From: Verrucomicrobiota bacterium
Lineage (GTDB): Bacteria; Verrucomicrobiota; Verrucomicrobiia; Opitutales; Opitutaceae
Length of the DNA stretch: 53,137 nt
Assembly: GCA_023399155.1 (NCBI GenBank)
Contig: JAEWQP010000036.1
Span: 1-53,137, forward strand
Reading direction: 5' to 3'
The first letter of the stretch is position 1. Each line of letters begins with the position of its first letter. The position numbers and the translations under genes are program-made. The notes below the pieces were generated by a model. It had not been told where the DNA came from and searched no databases. It saw nothing but the letters and a program-made list of their open reading frames with translations. Below, piece by piece: positions 13,848 to 23,171 of this stretch.

Positions 13848-16334
13848 CCCGCGCGACACGAGGAAGTCCCTGGAAAGGGTGGTGCCGGCGCGGTTGCGGA
13901 CGAGCACCCGGTAGGTCCCGGCATCGGCCGGCGAAGGACGGGCGATCTCCAGGGCCGGCCCGGTTGCGCCGGGGATGGCGGCGTCGTCATGGAACCATTG
14001 ATACTCGAGCGGAGGCGTGCCGTCGGCCGCGACCGCGAGCCGCAGTGGCATGGTGGTGTCGAGCGTCACATGGCCTGCTGGCGTGCGCGTGATGCGGGGC
14101 ACACGTGAGCCGCGGATGCCGAAACTCACTCCGGGGGCGGAAACCTTCAGGCCGCCTATGCGGGCCGCAGCCTGGCGCCCGCGAAGATCGTCCGCGGTTG
14201 CGATGAACGTGAGCGTCTCATCGGGAGCGAGGTCGGCCGGCGGATTCCAGAACACGCGGTAGGGCGCGGTGTCGTCGGTGCCGATCCACTCGTATTCATC
14301 CGGGCGCGACGCGCGTTGCATGACAAACGTCACCTCGGCAAAGCCGTCGCCGCCGCTGACCTCGGCGCGGATCTCCCGGCGTTCCGGGAAGATCAGACCA
14401 TCCACTTCGCGTGCCGCGAAGGTGAGCGTGGCGCCGTGCCCCGGGGTCGAGAACGCCACGGCCAGCGGCTGTGAGTGCGCGGCCTGGAGCGGGGCGTTCG
14501 CGCGCCAGACGGTGAACTGGAGGGGCTCGAGGGAGACGCCCACTGCACCGTCGTCGCCGACCGTGAGCGCGGGTCCGTGCGCCGCGTCGGGCGTGCGCGA
14601 GTCGAAGAGCGGCACCAGCGTCGCTCCCGCCCGTTGACCTGTCGGCACGCGTGCGGTGACGGTGGAGCTGCGTGCGCTGTTGAGGACGACGAGGTACTCG
14701 ATGCGCTCCGACCGCTCGATGCGGGAGAACGCGAACAGCTCCGGCTCGCGCGTCAGGCGGGGTTGCATGGCCCCGACGCGCAGCGCGGGGTGGGATTCGC
14801 GCAGGGTGGCGAGCCGTGCGAACAACCGATAGAACGGATGCTCCACGTCGAACTTGTCGTCGGCGCCGGTGCGCGGGGTGCCGAGCAGCGCGGCGTCTCG
14901 AAACTCCGGCGCGCGGGCGGCGAACATGCTCTCGCGGGCCTGCATGTCGTTGCCTCCGCGGCCGATCATGCCCTGTTCGTCCCCGTAGTAGAGCACGGGC
15001 TGGCCGCGCGTGAGGTAAAGGAGCCCGTGCCCGAGGCCGACGAGCGTGGCCAGCTGCTCCGGCGAAGCGCCGGGATTGTCCTGCTGGAGGAAATACGCGA
15101 AGCGGCCGGCGTCGTGGTTGCCGAGGAATGTGGTGGTGGAATGGACGTTGCTGTCGTGGTCGGTGTAGAGGTCGTCGCGGGCGAAGAAGTCGGCGAGCGC
15201 GGCGGCGGTTCCTCCCTGCGAGACAAACTTCCGGGCTGCGACGAAAAACCCGAAGTCGATCGTCGTATCGATCGACATCGTGCTGGTGGAGAACTCCGCG
15301 AGCACGGCGGGGTCGCCGGCCTCATTGTAGACCTCGCCAAACTGGAGGAAGTCGGGCCGGCCCAGCTCGCGGGCGCGGGCACGGATCGCGGGTATGAATG
15401 CCTGCCAGAACTCGGTGTTCACATGCCGCGCCGTGTCGATGCGGAAGCCGTCGATGCCGCAGTCCTCGATCCAGTGCGCAAAGATCTCGATGAAGCCCTG
15501 CACGACGCGCGGGTGCTCGGTGAAAAGGTCGTCGAGGCCGACGAAGTCGCCCTGCGTCGAGTTCTCCCCGAGGAAGGTCGAGTTGCCCCGGTTGTGGTAG
15601 AGCGTGATGTCGTTGAGCCACGCGGGATGCTTGGCCTGGGACTCGGCCGACGGAACGGACGGCGAGTAGGGAAAGCTCTTCTTCGCGCTTAGCTCGGGAA
15701 ACGCCCCGGGCTCGTTGAGGCCGTTGAAGGCCACCTTGCGGACGTCGAAGATGCGTCCTTTGGCATCGCGGTAGGGCGCGGTGGCGATGTCGCGGTAGCG
15801 ATGATCGCCCTGCAGTTCGATCACGTCAGCGGTGTGATTGACGATGATGTCCATGAACACGCGCATGCCCCGGGCGTGGGCCGCGCGGACGAAAGCCTTG
15901 AACTCCCCGGTCGTCCCGAGGTGCGGGTCGATGGCGAGGAAATCGAGAATCCAGTATCCATGATACCCTGCTGTGCCCTTCTGCACGGGCTTGTTCCTGA
16001 AGGGCGGAGTGACCCACACGGCGGTGACGCCGAGTCCCTGAAGGTAGTCGAGCTGCGCCGTCATGCCGACGAAGTCGCCACCGTGGAAGTGCGAGATGCG
16101 CGCGGGATCGAAACCATGGTCCATCGGCCCGCCCGAGCCGCCGCCGCGGTCGTTCGCGGTCGACCCGTTGGCGAACCGGTCGGTGAGGACGAAATAGAAC
16201 GTCTGGCCGGCACCGGGGTGCGTGAAACGCGGCATGGCGACGATCGGCGCGGACGCGGCGGAGAGGCCGGCGGCGGGGGCGATCAGACCCGCGCAGACGA
16301 AGGCGAGCGACACGAGACGGGTGGGGCGGACCAT
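13833..16334 (-). CDS. Secreted GH13 alpha-amylase-family glycoside hydrolase with C-terminal Ig-like domain
   Basis: An 833-residue exported alpha-glucan hydrolase. A signal peptide (LVSLAFVCAGLIAPAAGLSA) is followed by the GH13 barrel with the four classical regions: DIIVNHTAD, GFRIDTARH (nucleophile Asp300), FGEVYN (acid/base Glu334) and FLGNHDAGR (Asp408). A C-terminal all-beta amylase domain, a beta-rich module and an immunoglobulin-like domain (YQWFHDDAAIPGAT ... ADAGTYRVLVRN) complete it; such Ig tails are frequent in secreted verrucomicrobial enzymes. It is divergent from the second GH13 gene across a 234-bp spacer. Substrate type (starch, pullulan, cyclodextrin) is not decided by these motifs. 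Confidence 0.93.
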   Translation of the reverse strand: MVRPTRLVSLAFVCAGLIAPAAGLSAASAPIVAMPRFTHPGAGQTFYFVLTDRFANGSTANDRGGGSGGPMDHGFDPARISHFHGGDFVGMTAQLDYLQGLGVTAVWVTPPFRNKPVQKGTAGYHGYWILDFLAIDPHLGTTGEFKAFVRAAHARGMRVFMDIIVNHTADVIELQGDHRYRDIATAPYRDAKGRIFDVRKVAFNGLNEPGAFPELSAKKSFPYSPSVPSAESQAKHPAWLNDITLYHNRGNSTFLGENSTQGDFVGLDDLFTEHPRVVQGFIEIFAHWIEDCGIDGFRIDTARHVNTEFWQAFIPAIRARARELGRPDFLQFGEVYNEAGDPAVLAEFSTSTMSIDTTIDFGFFVAARKFVSQGGTAAALADFFARDDLYTDHDSNVHSTTTFLGNHDAGRFAYFLQQDNPGASPEQLATLVGLGHGLLYLTRGQPVLYYGDEQGMIGRGGNDMQARESMFAARAPEFRDAALLGTPRTGADDKFDVEHPFYRLFARLATLRESHPALRVGAMQPRLTREPELFAFSRIERSERIEYLVVLNSARSSTVTARVPTGQRAGATLVPLFDSRTPDAAHGPALTVGDDGAVGVSLEPLQFTVWRANAPLQAAHSQPLAVAFSTPGHGATLTFAAREVDGLIFPERREIRAEVSGGDGFAEVTFVMQRASRPDEYEWIGTDDTAPYRVFWNPPADLAPDETLTFIATADDLRGRQAAARIGGLKVSAPGVSFGIRGSRVPRITRTPAGHVTLDTTMPLRLAVAADGTPPLEYQWFHDDAAIPGATGPALEIARPSPADAGTYRVLVRNRAGTTLSRDFLVSRGNVNE

Positions 16335-16568
16335 GGTCGAGAAACTCTGGCGACCGCGGGGCGCGCGGTCGAGCCGGCCGGCGGGAAGAAGGCTTCGAAC
16401 GACAGGAGAGAACTTAGGTGAGCGCCCGGCGCCCGGCTTGGCGCTCGCGCCGGCGGAGTTGTCCGAGTGTTCTCGGTTTTGTGCGGCCGAGCCGGCTGGC
16501 GGACGCGGCCGGGTTGCGCACCGTGAGTAGACCCTCTCGACGTCAACGCCCCACGATTCCTTTCGTCC

Positions 16569-17963
16569 ATGATGAAACCTTACCTACGCCCCGCGTTGCT
16601 CGTATCCACGCTGACCCTATGCTTCGCCCTGTCCGGGCGTGCGGCCGAGTCGTTCGTTGAACCCATCGAAGTGTGCTGGGGGAGGGCTCCGGCGATCGTT
16701 CTGCCGGACTGGGTGCGCACGACCACCATCTACGAGGTCAACGTGCGCCAGTATTCGAAGGAGGGCTCCTTCGCCGCCATCGAGGCGGACCTTCCGCGCA
16801 TCCGCGACCTGGGTGTCGGCACGCTCTGGTTCATGCCGATCCATCCGATCGGCGTGGAGAACCGCAAGGGCGAGCTCGGCAGCTACTATGCGGTGACGGA
16901 CTACCTCGCCGTGAACCCCGAGTTCGGCACGGCGGAGGATTTTCGCCGGCTCGTGCGCAAGGCGCAGGCGATGGGGCTGCGCGTGATCCTGGACTGGGTC
17001 GCCAACCACACCGCCTGGGATCACGTGTGGATGAAGGCGCACCCGGAGTATTTCTGGCGCGATCGCGACGGACGGCCCGTACCGCCGCTCGGCTTCGACT
17101 GGACCGACGTCGTACAACTCGACTACCGCAACCGCGACCTGTGGCGGGCGCAGATCGACGCCCTTGCGTATTGGGTCCGTGAATTCAATGTCGACGGCTT
17201 CCGCTGCGACTACGCCACCGGCGTGCCGACGGCGTTCTGGGACGAGGCCTCGCGGGAGCTGCGCGCCCTCCGTCCCGACATCTTCCTGCTTTCCGAGGCC
17301 CAGGTGCCGCAGCACCAGCTGCGGGCGTTTCACGCCTCCTATTCCTTCGACATGATGCACGCCTACAACGCGATCGCGCAGGGTCGCGAACCGGCGACGC
17401 ATATCGACGACATCCTCGCCCAGTACGAGGTGCAGTTCCCGCGCAAGGCCGTGTTCATGCACTACACGACCAACCACGACGAGAACAGCTGGCAGGGCAC
17501 GGTCTTCGAGCGGCTCGGAGGCGGCGTGCGTGCGTTTGCAGTGGTCACGTTCGTGCTCGATGGCGTGCCGTTGATCTACAACGGGCAGGAGGCGGGCCTG
17601 GACAAGCGCCTGGAGTTTTTCCAGCGCGACCCGATCCAGTGGCGGCAGCATCCGCTCGCCGGGTTTTATCGAACGCTCACGGAGTTGCGTCGGGAGCATC
17701 CCGCGCTCGCCACGGGTGCCTCGTTTGCGCGGATCCCGACCACGCGCAATGCGGCGGTCTACGCCGTCCTTCGCGAAGCCGGCAAGGGAAAGCTCGCGGC
17801 CTTCGCCAACCTCACGGCCCGCGATATCGCGTTGGATGCGGGCCACGCGGGGCTGAGTGGAACCTGGCGCGAGGCGTTCACGGGGGAGCGCCTGAAGTCC
17901 GGGGGGACGATGCACCTGGAGCTCCGCAGCTGGGAGTATCGGGTCTACGTTTCCGAACCCTGA
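16569..17963 (+). CDS. Exported GH13 alpha-amylase-family protein (compact)
   Basis: A 464-residue GH13 enzyme with a signal peptide (ALLVSTLTLCFALSGRAAES). Regions I-IV are DWVANHT, GFRCDYATG (nucleophile Asp214), LLSEAQV (acid/base Glu243) and TTNHDENSW (Asp304). It begins almost directly with the barrel (IYEVNVRQYSKEGSF) and has only a short C-terminal beta domain. Two ATGs in a row (16569, 16572) open the frame. Pairing with the larger divergent amylase suggests shared control and joint breakdown of alpha-glucans in the periplasm or outside. No SusC/D-type or maltose-uptake gene is in the window. Confidence 0.93.
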   Translation: MMKPYLRPALLVSTLTLCFALSGRAAESFVEPIEVCWGRAPAIVLPDWVRTTTIYEVNVRQYSKEGSFAAIEADLPRIRDLGVGTLWFMPIHPIGVENRKGELGSYYAVTDYLAVNPEFGTAEDFRRLVRKAQAMGLRVILDWVANHTAWDHVWMKAHPEYFWRDRDGRPVPPLGFDWTDVVQLDYRNRDLWRAQIDALAYWVREFNVDGFRCDYATGVPTAFWDEASRELRALRPDIFLLSEAQVPQHQLRAFHASYSFDMMHAYNAIAQGREPATHIDDILAQYEVQFPRKAVFMHYTTNHDENSWQGTVFERLGGGVRAFAVVTFVLDGVPLIYNGQEAGLDKRLEFFQRDPIQWRQHPLAGFYRTLTELRREHPALATGASFARIPTTRNAAVYAVLREAGKGKLAAFANLTARDIALDAGHAGLSGTWREAFTGERLKSGGTMHLELRSWEYRVYVSEP

Positions 17964-18399
17964 AGCGGACTCATGCAACCGGCGAAGGGGAAGCGTGCCT
18001 TGCGGGAGCATTCTCCGCTCTTGCAGAACCCATACCTCGCCCGGCCGCCAGGGTCGTCGGCTTCGGCGGGTCCTGAGGACTGCCGCCACGCCGTAGCACT
18101 CGACGCGACGGGGGAAGTCGGATTCCGCCACCCGATCCTTGGGCATTCATCCGGGCGAGGCGGGTCGAACGCGTGAGTCCGGCTGATACGCGCCGGGCGG
18201 CCCGGCGGGGATTTGCGGCCGGCCGTGGCGTCGGTCCGGCTGGACGTCCGAAAATCGCTTGCGTTGCCCCCTCCACATAGGACACTCGCCGCTCAAACCG
18301 CCTGCCTTCACCACCTGCGGACGCGACTCACCGCACTTCCCCGGCCCCGAAGAAAGCCACCGCATCAGCGAGAATTCCCTCGGGGCCTCGATTGTACCC
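17964..18399. other. Gene-free leader with RNA-like secondary structure
   Basis: No convincing ORF is seen in these 436 bp. A perfect 10-bp pair, CCTCGCCCGG at 18035-18044 and CCGGGCGAGG at 18151-18160, encloses about 106 nt. Inside, CCGCC ... GGCGG (18045-18069) forms a hairpin. Just upstream, TGCGGGAGC and GCTCTTGCA (18001-18025) pair with two G-U wobbles. I could not match it to 6S, SRP, tmRNA or a known riboswitch by eye. It precedes the 675-residue protein and could be its 5' UTR or an independent RNA. Confidence 0.4.
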
Positions 18400-20427
18400 A
18401 TGGACGACACGCCAGCGAACCAGACGCCGGGCGAAGATTTCAACAAGCTCGACTTGAGCGCCCTGCAGGCGTTCCAGTTCGGCACGCAATGGACCGATGC
18501 CGGCACGAAGAAGCCCGCCGGCGGTTCAGCGCACGGTCATCCCCGCGAAGGCGAGGGGGGCGCTCCGCGCCGCGATCGGCGGCCTCCGCGTCGGCACCCC
18601 GAAGGTGGCGAAGGCTACCGCGGTCCGGGTGAGCGCCCGGCTGGCGCACCGGACGAGGCGGGTGGCGCACGTCCGCCGCGCGATCGCTTTGCGCCGCGCG
18701 AAGGCGGGCCGGGCCGTCCGTTCCGCCGCGAGGGTGGCCCCGGCGGCGACCGCGGTCCGGGACAGGGTGGCGGCGATCGCTTCGACCGGCGCCCGCGCTT
18801 TGAGCGTGGTCCGGGCGGCGACCGCGGCGATTTCGGGCAGCGGCGGCCTTCGGGTCCTCCGCGCCCCTACCTGAGCCCCGTCTTCGAGATCACGTTTTAT
18901 CCCGACGACACTGGCTTCAATGCCCTGGTCAAGGCGATGCGGTCGTCGTGCCGCACCTACGAGCTCTTTGAGATCGCGCGCCTGATCCTCGGGAAGGTCG
19001 AGCGTTGCGTGCTGGTGTTCAAGCGCCGGCCGGAGACGCCCGGCGGTTCCAGCGGACCGATCTATATGTCCGTGCCGGATGGCGTGCCGTTCCCGACCGA
19101 GGACGAGGCGATCAATCACGCCCTCGAGAAGAGCATGGACCAGTTCTTCAGCACCGAGGTGGTCGAGGTCGAGCCCCCGAAGGGTTCGTTCCAGTTCGTC
19201 AGCCGCTGCCCCGTGACGAAGGACCTGCTGGCTCCGGCCAATTACCACCGCTACGCGCAGATCGTGCAGCATCATTACAACGCCCGCGGCATCCGCATTC
19301 CGTTCGAAAAGTACAAGGCGGCGCTGGATGTGGTGCGCGATCCCGAGGCGGTGAACCAGTGGCTGGAGTCGATGAAGAAGGTGACGCGCTATGCCTACAA
19401 GCTGGCGCCCGAGGGCGAGCCGGTCGTCTTCGACAACATCGAGGATGCGCGCACCCATGTGCTGCGCGTCGCCCGCGACCGCATCGTGCGGGCGTCGGAG
19501 ACGGCGCGCGTCGCGGCCAAGGCTGTCGAGGCCGTTCCCGCGAGCGAGGCGTTCCGCACCATGCACGGCGCGCTCGAGACGCAGCGTCGTTTCCCGCTGG
19601 ATACAGCAAATGCACTGCGCGGCCGCCTGCGCCGCGAGAATTTCCACATTTTCAAGCGCGGCTCGAAGGGCGTGACCTACGTCTGCTCGGTCCGGCGCAA
19701 GTTCCGCCAGCCGGGCCAGACTTTCTCGGATTCGATCAACGCTCTCATCGGCTATCTCGATGCGAACCCGTTGGTCAACGTGGTGGATCTCCCGCAGAAG
19801 TTTCTCGGTTTCGCGCCGCCCGCGGCTCCGGCCCCTGCGCCTGCTGCGCCGCCGCCCGCGGCCACGGAAACGCCTGCATCGGGCGAAGGCACGCCGCCTG
19901 CGGAGACGCCGGCGCCCGCGGCCCCGGTCGAGCACACGCTTGCGCCCGAGCAGAAGGTGGCGCTCAACCGGCTGATTCTCGACCTCCGCTGGCTCGTTGC
20001 CGAAGGCTACGTGGCCGAATACTCGGACGGGCGCCTCTTCGCGCATCCGGTGCTCGCCCAGGGACAGACGGAGCCCACGGAAGAGAAGGATCACGAGCCG
20101 TCCGCCCCGAGCGAGGCTGCGCCTGCGGGCGAGGCTTCGTCGGAAGCCTCGACGGCCCTCGAGCCCGAGCAGGCCGCGCCCGCGGAGCCGGCTCCCGAGG
20201 CAGAAGGAGAATCTGCAGCCGAACGCGAAGGCGAGCCCGGGCAGGCTGCTCCTGAGGCTGAAGTGGAAACGCCGACTGGCGCCGACGATCGTCCCGCCAC
20301 GAGCGAGACTGCCCCCGCGGATGCGGAGACTCCTGCGGAGGTCGATGTCGAGGCTGCTCCCACGAGCGAGCCGCCACCGACCGCCGAGCCGCCTGCGACC
20401 GAACCTCCGGCCGAGCCGAAGATCTAG
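18400..20427 (+). CDS. Protein with basic Gly/Arg-rich N-tail, conserved core and acidic Ala/Glu/Pro C-tail
   Basis: 675 residues from ATG 18400 (MDDTPANQTPGEDFNKLDLS); the frame stays open upstream but those codons lie in the leader. Residues about 20-155 are rich in R, G, P and D with RGG-like runs (GGPGGDRGPGQGGGDRF). A core of roughly 400 residues follows (from PYLSPVFEITFYPDDTGF through VCSVRRKFRQPGQTFSDSINALIG), including an alternating hydrophobic/charged segment and GLU/ALA helices. The last 130 or so residues are a disordered-looking acidic E/A/P repeat. RGG tails often bind RNA, and an acidic tail can self-inhibit, so an RNA-associated role is plausible but unproven. I do not recognise the core family. 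Confidence 0.85.
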   Translation: MDDTPANQTPGEDFNKLDLSALQAFQFGTQWTDAGTKKPAGGSAHGHPREGEGGAPRRDRRPPRRHPEGGEGYRGPGERPAGAPDEAGGARPPRDRFAPREGGPGRPFRREGGPGGDRGPGQGGGDRFDRRPRFERGPGGDRGDFGQRRPSGPPRPYLSPVFEITFYPDDTGFNALVKAMRSSCRTYELFEIARLILGKVERCVLVFKRRPETPGGSSGPIYMSVPDGVPFPTEDEAINHALEKSMDQFFSTEVVEVEPPKGSFQFVSRCPVTKDLLAPANYHRYAQIVQHHYNARGIRIPFEKYKAALDVVRDPEAVNQWLESMKKVTRYAYKLAPEGEPVVFDNIEDARTHVLRVARDRIVRASETARVAAKAVEAVPASEAFRTMHGALETQRRFPLDTANALRGRLRRENFHIFKRGSKGVTYVCSVRRKFRQPGQTFSDSINALIGYLDANPLVNVVDLPQKFLGFAPPAAPAPAPAAPPPAATETPASGEGTPPAETPAPAAPVEHTLAPEQKVALNRLILDLRWLVAEGYVAEYSDGRLFAHPVLAQGQTEPTEEKDHEPSAPSEAAPAGEASSEASTALEPEQAAPAEPAPEAEGESAAEREGEPGQAAPEAEVETPTGADDRPATSETAPADAETPAEVDVEAAPTSEPPPTAEPPATEPPAEPKI

Positions 20428-20442
20428 GCTCAAGCTTCGGAT

Positions 20443-20472
20443 ACCCCGCCCGTGCGAGATGCCGTGCGGGGT
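20443..20472 (+). terminator. Hairpin after the 675-residue protein gene
   Basis: ACCCCGC and GCGGGGT form a 7-bp stem around a 16-nt loop, 16 bp after the stop codon. The following bases are TCTCTGC, not a clean T-run, so efficiency is uncertain. Confidence 0.4.
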
Positions 20473-20636
20473 CTCTGCTGCACGTGGACCCCGTGTGGGA
20501 CGCCCGTCGCTTGCGGGCGCCCGCCGTGTTTCGTTCGGGATTCTTCCGAAAAACTCGGTGATCCCTGTGGCCGGCTTGAATGATGGTTCCTTTCTTGGAC
20601 GGACCTATCGACCATCGACCGGCGGCGCGGCGGGGC

Positions 20637-21077
20637 CTACGAAGGCACGCGGCTGCGAATCGTGCGCGCACCGTCGGCGGTGATCGCGAGTTCGATCCAG
20701 AGTGTATCCGCAGGAAGGATATCGGCAATGCGCTCCGGCCACTCGATGGCAAGGCACCACGGTGAGACGAGGAAGTCCTCGACCATCAGGGATTCCCACG
20801 TGCCCGGACCCTCGAGCCGGTAGGCATCCACATGGACGAGCAACCGCTCGCCGCGATGCAGGTTGCAGACGGCGAAGCTCGGGCTGGTCACCATCTCCCG
20901 CACGCCCCACGCGGCGGCGAGTCCCTTCACGAATGTCGTCTTGCCCGCGCCCAGGTCGCCGGAAAGCGCGAGCACGCGGTCGGATGGCAGCGCGGATGCC
21001 AGTTTCCCGGCGATCGCGCGGGTTTCGGCGTCGCTGGAGGCGCGCAGGCCCGCCTGAAGCTCACCGAAAATGCTCAT
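20637..21077 (-). CDS. tsaE: tRNA threonylcarbamoyladenosine biosynthesis ATPase TsaE
   Basis: A 146-residue P-loop ATPase that works with TsaB and TsaD to make t6A37 on ANN-decoding tRNAs in the cytoplasm. Walker A is GDLGAGKTTFVKG; the family motifs TSPSFAV, HVDAYRLEG and LAIEWPERI follow. I chose ATG 21077 (MSIFGELQAG), because the open frame further upstream is Arg/Ala-rich and overlaps thiL. From this start it overlaps the thiL stop by 17 bp, so it is the last gene of the CPBP-thiL-tsaE operon. Confidence 0.94.
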   Translation of the reverse strand: MSIFGELQAGLRASSDAETRAIAGKLASALPSDRVLALSGDLGAGKTTFVKGLAAAWGVREMVTSPSFAVCNLHRGERLLVHVDAYRLEGPGTWESLMVEDFLVSPWCLAIEWPERIADILPADTLWIELAITADGARTIRSRVPS

Positions 21078-22023
21078 AACCCTGCGTGAGAACGCCGCGT
21101 GGCAGCGACGGCTCAAATCGGATGGCGCGGTCGCCCGGCCCGCCCGAGGCGTTCCGGTCGATGCGCCCGATGCAGGACAGCGGCGTCGCAAGGGCGCGGT
21201 GCCACGCGACGATGAGTGCCTCCACGCCGCGAGGGGCCGCCGCGAAAAGCAACTCGTAGTCCTCGCCGTCGTTGAGCGCGCAATCGATGGGATCGCGGCG
21301 CGTGCGGCGTGCCAGCCGCCGCGCTGCCGGGCTGATCGGCAGCGCCCGCGGGTCGATCAGCGCCTCCCCGCCGTCGGGGACGAGGGCCGCGAGGTCCTTG
21401 CCCAGGCCGTCGCTCAGGTCCATGGCGGCGTGGACCTCGCGCCTTTCAGCGAGCCAGCGGCCCTCCTCCAGGCGCGGGTGGAACCGTGTATGTTTGCCGA
21501 GGATACTCCCGCCCAGCGAGCCGGTGACAAAGAGGAGGTCGCCCGGGCGGGCGCCGGTGCGGGTGAGCGGACGCCGGGGCGCATCGCCGAGGAGCGTGAG
21601 GAAGGCGGAAAAGGGCCCGGTCGTCTGCGCGCAGTCTCCACCGACGATGTGGACGCCGTAGGTGCGGGCGCACGACGCGAGTCCGCGGTAGAAGCCGCGC
21701 AACCAGGCGAGCGGGAGCGACGGGGGCGCCGCGAGCGCGACCACCGCGCTGTGCGGACGTCCGCCCATGGAGGCGATGTCGCTGAGGTTGCGTTTGAGAA
21801 GCTTTTCCGCCACGGCCCGGGCGGGCATGCGGTCGTCGAAATGCCGTCCGGCGATGACCGGGTCGACGGTGACCAACTGCCGGGCCTTGCGCCTGGGCAG
21901 GACGGCGCAGTCATCCCCGATGCCGTGAGGCGGCGGCGGATTGGCTGAGCCGAGCCAGTCCTGGATGGCGTGGATCAGCCGGTTTTCGCCGAGCGTGGCG
22001 AGCGTGGCGGGGTGGGTCGACAT
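21061..22023 (-). CDS. thiL: Thiamine-monophosphate kinase
   Basis: ThiL phosphorylates thiamine monophosphate to thiamine pyrophosphate with ATP in the cytoplasm, the last step of TPP synthesis. The 320-residue product carries the ThiL/PurM-fold motifs GIGDDCAVL, NLSDIASMGG, HIVGGDCA, MDLSDGLGKDL and LNDGEDYELLF. ATG 22023 follows the CPBP gene by 8 bp, and the 3' end overlaps tsaE. The two products have unrelated pathways, so the operon is probably a housekeeping arrangement. Confidence 0.96.
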   Translation of the reverse strand: MSTHPATLATLGENRLIHAIQDWLGSANPPPPHGIGDDCAVLPRRKARQLVTVDPVIAGRHFDDRMPARAVAEKLLKRNLSDIASMGGRPHSAVVALAAPPSLPLAWLRGFYRGLASCARTYGVHIVGGDCAQTTGPFSAFLTLLGDAPRRPLTRTGARPGDLLFVTGSLGGSILGKHTRFHPRLEEGRWLAERREVHAAMDLSDGLGKDLAALVPDGGEALIDPRALPISPAARRLARRTRRDPIDCALNDGEDYELLFAAAPRGVEALIVAWHRALATPLSCIGRIDRNASGGPGDRAIRFEPSLPRGVLTQGYEHFR

Positions 22024-22031
22024 GCGCTCAC

Positions 22032-22850
22032 TCAGATAGCTGCGCCGGAGAAGATGGCTAGCAGCGTGTTGAGGTTGAAGGCGGCGTGCAGCACGATCGC
22101 CGTGAGGATCCGGCCGGTCTTGTGGTAGACCGCGGCGAGGACCAGGCCGAGCACGAAGAGCGGCAGCGATGCCTGCAGGTTCCAGTGCAGTGCGGCGAAT
22201 AGCGCGGCGCTGATCGCGGCCGCAAGGGCCGGGTTCATGCGGTTGGCGAGGAAGCGGAAGAGGCCGGCGCGAAAGACCAGTTCCTCACCGAGCGGCGCGA
22301 GCACCGCCACGACGATGATCCATTGCAGGAGCATCGCCGTATCGGTGGTGCCGCGTATGATCAGGACCACCTCCTGGACTTCCGCCGGCCAGCCCAGCGC
22401 CCTGATCAGGGCGGTCCAGGCGAACACCAGGAGCGCACACGGGGGCACGAAGTAGACGAGGCCGAGCAGGCCCGAGGCGATACAGCGCAACGTGCTTTCC
22501 CGGCTCTCTCCGGGATGGCCGCACGGCAGGAGTCGGAACAGCGCGGCCGCCCCGATCAACGCCAGCCCCATGCCGTATCCACTCAGCAATACCATGGCGG
22601 CCGTGCGGGGTGTCTCAACCTTCAGGCCGGTCACCCAGAAAAGCCCGGCCGGGACGAAGATCAGCAGCACCAGCGCGATGAAGGGAAGAAGCAGGAAGTC
22701 GCCCCACGGGATGGACCATGCCGGCAGTCGGGAAGGCGACTCGAGCCAGCGCTGGGCGTCGCCGCGCACCAGGGCGCGTATCCAGAGCACGACGCCCACG
22801 ATGAGCAGCGTGAGCGCGGCTGAGTTATAGAGAGCCTCACGAACCGGCAT
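22032..22850 (-). CDS. CPBP-family intramembrane metalloprotease
   Basis: 272 residues with about eight hydrophobic segments. The Abi/CPBP (Rce1-like) motifs are visible: PLGEELVFRAGLF with the Glu-Glu dyad, FAALHWNLQASLP and HAAFNLNTLL near the C-terminus. The family includes prenyl-protein proteases and membrane-bound putative immunity proteins; the bacterial substrate is usually unknown. It is the first gene of the minus-strand CPBP-thiL-tsaE operon. The 5' flank is shared with the divergent DUF58 gene. Confidence 0.9.
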   Translation of the reverse strand: MPVREALYNSAALTLLIVGVVLWIRALVRGDAQRWLESPSRLPAWSIPWGDFLLLPFIALVLLIFVPAGLFWVTGLKVETPRTAAMVLLSGYGMGLALIGAAALFRLLPCGHPGESRESTLRCIASGLLGLVYFVPPCALLVFAWTALIRALGWPAEVQEVVLIIRGTTDTAMLLQWIIVVAVLAPLGEELVFRAGLFRFLANRMNPALAAAISAALFAALHWNLQASLPLFVLGLVLAAVYHKTGRILTAIVLHAAFNLNTLLAIFSGAAI

Positions 22851-23171
22851 GATGCTTTCCGGAGGCGTGGCCGGACCGTCGGCGGCCCGGAGTGCGCTGT
22901 GCCCTGTGTGCTGCCATCCAACGAGATAAGCGCGACCGACGGCGGAGGGGTCGACTCTTTTCCTCCGGGTCGCCCTGCGCGCGGCTGCGAAGCCGGCGGC
23001 GCGCGCTGCGGCTTCAGTGTCAAAACCGTGTCAACTCCCGCGGCGCCTCCGGACCGGGCGCGTTTCCCGCGTGCTGTGCGTGGTTCTTGTGGTGCTCCTG
23101 CCTTAAGTTGCACAGGGTTTTGGCCGGAGAACACCTAGGTAGATGCACGCGTCGGCCCGACAACTTTCGGC
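22851..23171. other. Divergent intergenic region, no gene seen
   Basis: 321 bp between the CPBP and DUF58 genes must hold both promoters. TTGCAC at 23108-23113 with CACCTAGGTA about 17 nt on could be a weak promoter for the plus-strand set. A GC-rich inverted segment (GCGCGCGGC ... GCGGCGCGC) lies near 22975-23012. No convincing small gene was found and there is no short-period repeat array. Confidence 0.4.

Noticed and set aside
18526..20433. 635-codon frame antisense to the RGG/acidic-tail gene
   Set aside because: Low-complexity Arg/Gly text caused by the sense repeats; the sense frame has a folded core with normal composition.
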